NCBI GenBank assembly: GCA_905215575.1
Contig: CAJMQV010000009.1
Span: forward strand, 1 to 42,015
Reading direction: 5' to 3'
Source of the DNA: an uncultured bacterium
GTDB taxonomy: Bacteria; Bacteroidota; Bacteroidia; Bacteroidales; Bacteroidaceae
Length of the DNA stretch: 42,015 bases
Both the position numbers and the translations under genes were made by a program. The notes under the pieces were generated by a model. It was not told the DNA's origin, ran no database searches, and saw only the letters and a list, made by a program, of their open reading frames with translations. Of the stretch, positions 33,733 through 39,942 are shown piece after piece (the first letter of the stretch is position 1; each line of letters begins with the position of its first letter).

Positions 33733-33776
33733 CTGCTTAAAGTGATATTCAAAAAGCAATGTATATTAATAGATAA

Positions 33777-35858
33777 ATGAAAATGAAGAAATTTTTTACT
33801 TTTGCAGCACTCTTATGTGCTACTTGGATGAATGCACAGGGAGTGTATCAGATTCCAAATTCTGATTTTGAGGGCGAGTGGAAAACTCAAACTAGAAAGA
33901 AGTATACAGAAACAACCCCTGAATATTGGAATTCATTTTATAGCGCTAAAACTAATACTACTACAGACATGGCATTTGGATCAGTTTTTGGTGGTGCACA
34001 ATGTGGTGTTTTATCAAAATCTTCAGATGTACATTCCGGAAATGGTGCAGCATTGATTACTGCTACTAAAAATATGTTAGGGTCGATTTCTAATGGTAAT
34101 TTGACTACAGGTACTATAAATATGGGAAGTATTACCGCAACAGATCCTGAAAATTATAATTTCTCTGATATGTCTTCTGAAACCGGTAGTTGTAAATTTA
34201 CAGGTTTGCCAGATGCTGTACGCTTTTGGGTAAAATTTGATTCGAAAGATGTCTCAAAGGGAAATGCGTCTGCAAATATGGTATTGCATACAGATGCCGG
34301 CTATTCAGATCCTTCGAATAGAATGGGGGTAGAAGCAGAGGCGGCTTCGCGCATAGCAAAGGCATATCAGGAAATATCTCCCAATAATTCTTGGGTGGAG
34401 TATGTTGTGTCTTTTGCATATAACGAGAATAATTCGTATCTGTCATATACAGGACAAAAATTTCTGTTGGCTTCTTTTTCTACAAATAAAACTCCTGGAG
34501 CAGGAAGTAGTGGAGATGCACTAGCCATTGATGATATTCAAATGATTTATTATTCTGAATTAGCTTCCTTGAACTACGACGGTCAAGACTATTTCCAGCA
34601 GGATAACACAAACTATACAGTAGATGCATTGTATGATGAAAGCAAACTGGCTTGTACTTCTAACGGTAAGGGTGCCACTATTGAAAAGTCTTATGATGAG
34701 GCTTCTGCAGTATTGACTATTACGGTTAAGGGTAATGATGTCAGTGTTAATCCAAGCAATGTACATACTTATAAGGTTCAGTTTGCAAAGCCACAGCCTG
34801 TAATTACTGAGTATGAGAATGATTTGTTGGTAGCATTGAATAATCAAGGTATGCCTTCTCAATCTGCAAAGATTCAATTGATCAAAGAACTTGACGGTAC
34901 AACTTCCTTGGCTTTAAATAACTTTGTTTTGGGTAGTGGTGAAGATGCTACGTATGTAGGTAATATCAAATTGACAGATCTGGAAATAAAGGATGGAAAA
35001 ATCCAGACAACTCAAGATATACGTATTACTGCTGGTGATGATCCTTCTAAGAATTGGATTGGTCCTAGTTTAAGTGAAAAGCAGCCTATTCCTGTGAAGT
35101 TAAATGCTACAATTCTGAGTGACAATAAAATGGAAGCTGTGATTGATATTCCATTGGCACCTGGAGCTTTGGAGGTAAAGGTTACTTTTGCTGAAACACA
35201 AACTTATGCAGACGGTCAGGCTCTGAGTTTGAATACCGGTTTGACAAATATTGCTTATAACCGCACCTTCCCGGAAGGTTGGAGCACAGTTTGTTTGCCA
35301 TTTGCAACTCCTGCTATTGCTTTTGGAGAAAATGCAACATCTGTACAAGAGTTTGTCAGCGCTGATGAAAGTGGTTTGAACTTTGCTGAAGTACAGACTT
35401 TGGAAGCAAATAAGCCTTACTTGATTTATTTTGCTATAGCAAAGGAAACTCCGACTTATTTCGGTACAGAAATTACTTCAACCACTCCGGTTTCTGTAAC
35501 TAAGGGTGATTACACTTTTGTGGGATCATATGATGCTGTAATGTCTATGAGCGGTAAATATGGTGTTGCGACTATTGACGATGTTCAGAAAGTTATTCTG
35601 GGAGGTGAGAACTCAACATTACAGGCTACTCGTGCTTATTTTACAAAGAAAGGCGAGATGCCGGCTCAGGTACGTATCAATCTGTATGGTGAAGGTGGTG
35701 ACGGAACTACTGGTATCGGTCAGGTAGAGAACAGTGGAACTCCGACTTATGATGTATATACCTTGCAAGGTGTTCAGGTGCTGAAAGGTGCTAGCTCTTT
35801 GAACGGTTTGCAGAAGGGTATCTATATTGTAAACGGTAAGAAAGTAGTGATTAAGTAA
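33777..35858 (+). CDS. Secreted multidomain protein: PCMD, calycin-like, GW-CLPF module, tail
   Basis: Exported protein of 693 residues (an ATG at 33783 would be two residues shorter). Signal peptide about 1-21. Residues 22-262 look like a PCMD domain (YQIPNSDFEGEW, PEYWNSF, ALAIDDIQMIYYSEL). Residues about 263-338 are a short beta linker. Residues 343-472 repeat the calycin-like module of the gene at 32902 (YVGNIKLTDLEI, ITAGDDPSKNWIGPSL). Residues 493-637 are a module starting NRTFPEGWSTVCLPF that recurs in three other proteins downstream. The last 37 residues (657-693) are the shared tail ending GIYIVNGKKVVIK. It thus combines parts found as separate genes next door. Function unknown; surface glycan binding is inference. 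The small peptide gene follows after 38 bases. Confidence 0.8.
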   Translation: MKMKKFFTFAALLCATWMNAQGVYQIPNSDFEGEWKTQTRKKYTETTPEYWNSFYSAKTNTTTDMAFGSVFGGAQCGVLSKSSDVHSGNGAALITATKNMLGSISNGNLTTGTINMGSITATDPENYNFSDMSSETGSCKFTGLPDAVRFWVKFDSKDVSKGNASANMVLHTDAGYSDPSNRMGVEAEAASRIAKAYQEISPNNSWVEYVVSFAYNENNSYLSYTGQKFLLASFSTNKTPGAGSSGDALAIDDIQMIYYSELASLNYDGQDYFQQDNTNYTVDALYDESKLACTSNGKGATIEKSYDEASAVLTITVKGNDVSVNPSNVHTYKVQFAKPQPVITEYENDLLVALNNQGMPSQSAKIQLIKELDGTTSLALNNFVLGSGEDATYVGNIKLTDLEIKDGKIQTTQDIRITAGDDPSKNWIGPSLSEKQPIPVKLNATILSDNKMEAVIDIPLAPGALEVKVTFAETQTYADGQALSLNTGLTNIAYNRTFPEGWSTVCLPFATPAIAFGENATSVQEFVSADESGLNFAEVQTLEANKPYLIYFAIAKETPTYFGTEITSTTPVSVTKGDYTFVGSYDAVMSMSGKYGVATIDDVQKVILGGENSTLQATRAYFTKKGEMPAQVRINLYGEGGDGTTGIGQVENSGTPTYDVYTLQGVQVLKGASSLNGLQKGIYIVNGKKVVIK

Positions 35859-35896
35859 ATGATTCAGAAAATACATAAAATAAAATAGATAATAAG

Positions 35897-36073
35897 ATGA
35901 AGAAAATTTATTCAACTCCGGTTTGTGAGATCGTAACAGTTGAGGCTTGTGAAATGTTGGCATCATCTATTCTGCCAGGAGATGGCGGTCCGGCAACAGG
36001 TATTCTGCCGGGTGACGGTGAGTTTGATGGTGAATTCAACTCTAATTCAGAAAGTGGAGTAGATCTTTGGTAA
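35897..36073 (+). CDS. 58-residue acidic small protein with two ILPGDG repeats
   Basis: Short gene below usual length cut-offs. The protein begins MKKIYSTPVCEIVTVEACEM, followed by LASSILPGDGGPATGILPGDG and an acidic, Asn/Ser-rich end (FDGEFNSNSESGVDLW). ILPGDG occurs twice, 11 residues apart, and the last residue is Trp. The N-terminal pattern M-K-K-x-Y-x-x-P-x-x-E-x-V and a following L-A-x-S resemble a group of short proteins I recall as common in Bacteroidales, of unknown role. There is no signal peptide or membrane helix. It lies 38 bases after the 693-residue gene and 20 bases before a perfect terminator, so it ends that unit. Function cannot be assigned; a precursor-like peptide is one possibility. 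Confidence 0.75.
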   Translation: MKKIYSTPVCEIVTVEACEMLASSILPGDGGPATGILPGDGEFDGEFNSNSESGVDLW

Positions 36074-36093
36074 TTAAATCAATAGATAAAATT

Positions 36094-36128
36094 AAAAATA
36101 GGGGAGTGTATTCTTCCCCTATTTTTTT
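36094..36128 (+). terminator. Strong terminator just before the first paralogue
   Basis: AAAAATAGGGGA (36094-36105) pairs perfectly over 12 bp with TCCCCTATTTTT (36115-36126), inside a T run to 36128. Only 12 bases separate it from the next ATG, and no promoter box fits in between. Confidence 0.9.
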
Positions 36129-36140
36129 ATGACTTAAGGT

Positions 36141-37289
36141 ATGAAGAGATTAGTTTATTTTTTTGTTTTTGCGTTGATGAGTATTTCAATGATGGCGCAG
36201 AGCTTGAACCTTTCAAAGGATCAGTTGAATAGTATTGTTGATGGTATTTTTACTTATGAATTGCCAGATGGAGCTGGCACATTGAAACTGACTTCTAGAA
36301 ATGGTTCTATTTCTTTTTCTAAGTCTGAGTTATATATCAACAAAGGAGAAATGTACTTTGAAATAGAATCTCCAGAAGGTAAGAGAGCTAGAATTAGATC
36401 TATTCAGGTCGGTGGATATAGTCAAGGTGGTTTCTTTTCCGGTTCTACGGTAAAATATGTTAATGGAGGTGAAGAAGGGTACTGGCATTCTTCTCTATAT
36501 CATGATACAGCAAACACCGGACAGATTTCAGTTTGGGGGGATGAGCCGGTTGTATTCTCTATTATTACAAATGGTATTCGTATTGATGAAATAGCGGTAG
36601 AGTATGAGACTTTTGTGTATACTTCAGAGTTTTTGATAGAAGATAAGTCGTCTTTTGTTGTTGAGGAACGTACCTACGCCGAAGAAATCATTCTGGACCG
36701 CACTCTTGCCGCTGGTTGGAATACAATATGTCTGCCATTCGATTGTCATGTTTCTGAGCTTGGTGAGGGAGTACTTGCACAGCAATTTGCTGCCTATGAT
36801 CCGGAGATTGGATTGAGCTTTAGCCTGGTAGAGCAAATGAGTGCCAATGTGCCTTATATGATTTATTGTCCGGAAGAGATTCCTGCACAGACAATCGTCT
36901 TTTCAGGACGTGAGATTTATGGTGCGGCCCCACAGTCTGTTTCATATAACGGTATGACTTTCATCGGCAACTATGAGCCAGGTTTCAGTATGTATGGCAA
37001 ATATGGTGTGGCTCAGAATAAATTGCTCAAAGGAGGACCTAATGCTATTCTTAACGGAACCCGTGCTTATTTTGAGTATGCAGAGCCTGTAGCAGGAGCT
37101 ATGCTTCGCATCAACTACCAACCTGCAAATAATAACGGTACAACCGGTATCGAAACCGTATGGAGTGAAAAGACAGTAGTGCCTGGTGTATATAATTTAC
37201 AGGGTGCTCGTGTCCGTACTGAAAATAATGTCAAGGGCTTGCCTACGGGAATTTACATTGTAAATGGTCGTAAAATACTTGTAAAATAA
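36141..37289 (+). CDS. Secreted protein with GW-CLPF module, paralogue 1
   Basis: Exported protein of 382 residues. Signal peptide about 1-20 (MMAQ end). The N-terminal domain (21-160) is beta-rich and is a distant homologue of the same region in the next gene. Residues 186-327 are the GW-CLPF module (DRTLAAGWNTICLPF, PYMIYCPEEIPA, MTFIGNYEPGFSMYGKYGV, GTRAYFEY), about 70 percent identical by eye to that of the next gene. The tail (346-382) ends GIYIVNGRKILVK. Base composition changes inside the gene: the first 500 bases are AT-rich and the module is less so. There is no recognisable catalytic motif. A terminator lies 12 bases before the start, so expression probably depends on read-through. 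Confidence 0.8.
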   Translation: MKRLVYFFVFALMSISMMAQSLNLSKDQLNSIVDGIFTYELPDGAGTLKLTSRNGSISFSKSELYINKGEMYFEIESPEGKRARIRSIQVGGYSQGGFFSGSTVKYVNGGEEGYWHSSLYHDTANTGQISVWGDEPVVFSIITNGIRIDEIAVEYETFVYTSEFLIEDKSSFVVEERTYAEEIILDRTLAAGWNTICLPFDCHVSELGEGVLAQQFAAYDPEIGLSFSLVEQMSANVPYMIYCPEEIPAQTIVFSGREIYGAAPQSVSYNGMTFIGNYEPGFSMYGKYGVAQNKLLKGGPNAILNGTRAYFEYAEPVAGAMLRINYQPANNNGTTGIETVWSEKTVVPGVYNLQGARVRTENNVKGLPTGIYIVNGRKILVK

Positions 37290-37303
37290 TAAAGATCGTG
37301 ACG

Positions 37304-37354
37304 AATATGGGGCAGATTTGTTATGGATGGCAAACTGCTCCATATTTGATTTTA
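37304..37354 (+). terminator. Terminator-like hairpin between the paralogues
   Basis: AATATGG-G-GCAG-(A)-TTTG (37304-37320) pairs with CAAA-CTGC-T-CCATATT (37331-37346) with one bulge and one G-U pair, followed by TGATTTTA. The T run is modest. Confidence 0.6.
37317..37348 (+). promoter_or_regulatory. Possible promoter of paralogue 2 inside the hairpin
   Basis: TTTG at 37317-37320 and CATATTTG at 37341-37348 (one base from TAnnTTTG), exactly 20 bases apart, 45 bases before the ATG at 37394. Both boxes fall within the arms of the preceding hairpin. Confidence 0.4.
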
Positions 37355-37393
37355 CATTATTAACAAGATCAGATCATCCCATAAAATTAGAAT

Positions 37394-38566
37394 ATGAAGA
37401 TCAGAGCATTTGTTTATTTCTTGGTTTCTATGCTGCTGAGTTTGACTGTATCAGCACAAAGCCTGACACTCAAGGGTAGTCTTATTCTTGAAGGCAGTAA
37501 ACTGGATAATATCCAAAACGGAAAATTGGTTTATCGGGTCCCGGGCGTAGGAACATTCTCCATTTCTTCGCAAGGAGGAGATCTTTCGTATAAGATGACC
37601 GGATGGCTGACCAGAGCATATAGGCTGACAATACCAAAGGGAATGGCTTTATGGACATGGGATGTTGAATCTGCTAATCGGAAGATAAAAGTAACCCGAC
37701 TCTTCCTCGAGGGTGGAACAGAAGGGGCCGGGTCAACAGTCCGTTTTGAAGGAATAGGCGGCGACTGGTGGTTGCAACCGGAATTCGGATTTATCTACAG
37801 TTCAACCTATTCCGGAGTCCTATGGGATAATAAACAGATGGATGTGATCACTGCCGGAATACAGGTGACGAAGATTTGTATTGATTATGAATTAGTGAAT
37901 TATATACCTCAGAAGGTGGTGTCTGACCGGCAAACTTCAGAGACGGGATATTATGCTTATGCCGAAGAAATTGTGCTGGACCGGACTCTCGCAGCAGGAT
38001 GGAATACACTTTGTCTGCCCTTCGTGTGTCAGGTCGCAGAACTGGGAACTGGAGTTAAAGCACAGCAGTTCGTAGCTTACGATCCGAAATTGGGACTGGA
38101 TTTTGCTTTAGTAGATCAGTTGGATGTGAACAAGCCTTATATGGTTTATTGTCCCGAGGAGATTCCTGCAGGAACAATTGTCTTCTCTTCACGTGAGGTG
38201 TATGGAGCGGTATCTAAATCTGTTTCTTATAATGACATGACTTTTATCGGCAATTATGAGCCGGGATTCAGCATGTACGGCAAATATGGAGTGGCACAAA
38301 ACAAGCTGGTAAAGGGAGGGACAAATGCAATTGTTAATGGTACCCGTGCTTATTTTGAATATGCCGATCCGGCTTCGCAGGCGGCATTCCGCATCAACTA
38401 TCAGCCGATGGACGGTACAACTGGTATTGAGCCTGTACAAATACAACAGAAATCAGTTTTAGGTGTATATACCTTACAAGGTGTGCGTGTGCGCTCTGAT
38501 AATGATTTGAATGGTTTGCCTGCAGGTATTTACATTGTAAATGGCCGAAAGGTTTGTGTAAAATAA
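37394..38566 (+). CDS. Secreted protein with GW-CLPF module, paralogue 2
   Basis: Exported protein of 390 residues, tandem paralogue of the preceding gene. Signal peptide about 1-21 (VSAQ). The N-terminal domain (22-170) aligns only weakly with its neighbour, for example LDNIQNGKLVYRVPG against LNSIVDGIFTYELPD, while the module (196-336, DRTLAAGWNTLCLPF to RINYQP) is highly similar. The tail (354-390) ends GIYIVNGRKVCVK. A duplication followed by fast change of the N-terminal domain explains the pattern, perhaps to bind different ligands (inference). No known enzyme motif is visible. A terminator follows at 38570. Confidence 0.8.
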   Translation: MKIRAFVYFLVSMLLSLTVSAQSLTLKGSLILEGSKLDNIQNGKLVYRVPGVGTFSISSQGGDLSYKMTGWLTRAYRLTIPKGMALWTWDVESANRKIKVTRLFLEGGTEGAGSTVRFEGIGGDWWLQPEFGFIYSSTYSGVLWDNKQMDVITAGIQVTKICIDYELVNYIPQKVVSDRQTSETGYYAYAEEIVLDRTLAAGWNTLCLPFVCQVAELGTGVKAQQFVAYDPKLGLDFALVDQLDVNKPYMVYCPEEIPAGTIVFSSREVYGAVSKSVSYNDMTFIGNYEPGFSMYGKYGVAQNKLVKGGTNAIVNGTRAYFEYADPASQAAFRINYQPMDGTTGIEPVQIQQKSVLGVYTLQGVRVRSDNDLNGLPAGIYIVNGRKVCVK

Positions 38567-38569
38567 AAA

Positions 38570-38624
38570 AGAAAGGAGCTGAGTCACTTCCGGATTTGGT
38601 TCCTTTCTCTTTATTATTTTTTCA
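38570..38624. terminator. Terminator between paralogue 2 and the regulator gene
   Basis: AGAAAGGA (38570-38577) pairs with TCCTTTCT (38601-38608), followed on the plus strand by CTTTATTATTTTTT and, on the minus strand, by TTTTTATTTT. It can stop both converging transcripts. Confidence 0.75.
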
Positions 38625-38683
38625 GGCTTGCGTCTTTTTTTAAGTATCAAATTGAAGAGCGTTATTTCTAAAATATCATCTAC

Positions 38684-39784
38684 TTATGTTTTAGGGCCTT
38701 TTTCCTTGATATATTCATCTAATGTTTGGTCTTCCATTCGTTCAAAGCAGTTTCGGGCCGTTTTTCCGGAACCGAAGCCTACAATGACACTCTCGTTAGG
38801 TGTTTTGATTTCACCGCTTTTTATTTTCAGTTTCAGTGCATTGATGCGATAGGAGTTAATGTAATCGTGGATATTATTATATCCCTGGCTACGCAGGCAT
38901 TGCAGCATCAGATGGCGGTTAATGCCTGTAGCTTCGCACAGACGATCGCGCCCGAAAGTGTTGTCTGTCCATTCCTTTTTTTGCTGCATAAAGAATTCCA
39001 CCCGGTTGAACCGTTGTTTGTTGGCCTGGTTGAAGTCTTCTTTTTCCACTTCGGCAATCCATTCCTGAGTCGGTGCTTCCTGAACCTGTTCTATAACAGG
39101 CTTGGGCAGATGGATGGCCATAGTTTCTAGTGTTCTGAAGAAGATGTACATGTTCAATATGGTGAACAGTCCCAAATAGATTAGAATATTGATCAGATCA
39201 AAAAATATGGCAGAAGCGACATAGTATGTGGCAACGATGCCGATGGCACTACCATAAGCTTTTACATAACGTGGTACCTGGGTGTGCTTGACCAAAAGAT
39301 GAGGCAGACGGAAGATGTTTACAATATAGTAAATGGAAACCCCCACGCAGGCTATACGCAGAAGAATGTCACTCTGTAACAGCTTCTCGGGAATTTCAGA
39401 GAAATGCTTGATGATGACGGGTTCACTGTCAAACAGAAGGCCTAATGCGTAAATGGCTAATACGATTATTGCTGGAGTGGCGTACTGCCACATGCGTCGC
39501 CATTGCAGATATCCAGGCATGGCAATTCCCAACGGCTGCAAACTTTGCAGGAAAGAACTGGCCACGAGTAACATGAGCATATAGGGGTGTAGTATACCAA
39601 AATCCAGACCCTCATAATTTAAAATGAAAGGGATGCTGATACATCCTCCAATCCCGAAAATGGCTGTAATCCAGGCTAAAGCCAAATATTCTACTTTATG
39701 ACGGGAATAGAGGAACAATACGGAACTCATCATCAGATGAATTACCGTGTAAGAAACGATAGATATCAGTAATATGTTTTGCAT
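38684..39784 (-). CDS. Membrane-embedded AraC-type transcriptional regulator
   Basis: Protein of 366 residues with about seven transmembrane segments in the first 225 residues (for example YLALAWITAIFGIGG, YATPAIIVLAIYALGLLF, IGIVATYYVASAIFF, LIYLGLFTILNMYIFF), a cytoplasmic linker, then an AraC-like helix-turn-helix domain at about 265-362. The first helix-turn-helix is around DRLCEATGINRHLMLQCLRS and the second around ESVIVGFGSGKTARNCFERM, which matches the usual VGF-x-S-x-x-x-F-x-R-x-F pattern in degenerate form. Such proteins sense a signal in the membrane and bind DNA directly. It is convergent with the paralogues and divergent from the large gene at 39943, so it may control the surface locus (inference). 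Confidence 0.85.
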   Translation of the reverse strand: MQNILLISIVSYTVIHLMMSSVLFLYSRHKVEYLALAWITAIFGIGGCISIPFILNYEGLDFGILHPYMLMLLVASSFLQSLQPLGIAMPGYLQWRRMWQYATPAIIVLAIYALGLLFDSEPVIIKHFSEIPEKLLQSDILLRIACVGVSIYYIVNIFRLPHLLVKHTQVPRYVKAYGSAIGIVATYYVASAIFFDLINILIYLGLFTILNMYIFFRTLETMAIHLPKPVIEQVQEAPTQEWIAEVEKEDFNQANKQRFNRVEFFMQQKKEWTDNTFGRDRLCEATGINRHLMLQCLRSQGYNNIHDYINSYRINALKLKIKSGEIKTPNESVIVGFGSGKTARNCFERMEDQTLDEYIKEKGPKT

Positions 39785-39788
39785 ATAG

Positions 39789-39796
39789 CAAATATA
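39789..39796 (-). promoter_or_regulatory. Possible -7 box of the regulator gene (TATATTTG)
   Basis: On the minus strand TATATTTG fits the consensus, with only four bases between it and the ATG. If used, the transcript would start at or near the start codon. No -33 element is evident. Confidence 0.35.
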
Positions 39797-39942
39797 GGCA
39801 AAACTTGAGATAATAATTGTTTTCTTTAAAATTTATTTGGAAAACTTGCAGATATCTTTTTTGTTATAATATAATTGAAAAAAACTGTATCCTATTTTAG
39901 TTTTTCTTGATTGTTTTGTAGAAGATTTAAAATATAAGTTAC

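Noticed and set aside
35929..36020. ILPGDG repeats considered as a DNA-level repeat or recombination site
   Set aside because: Only two short copies with silent differences; better explained as a protein repeat.
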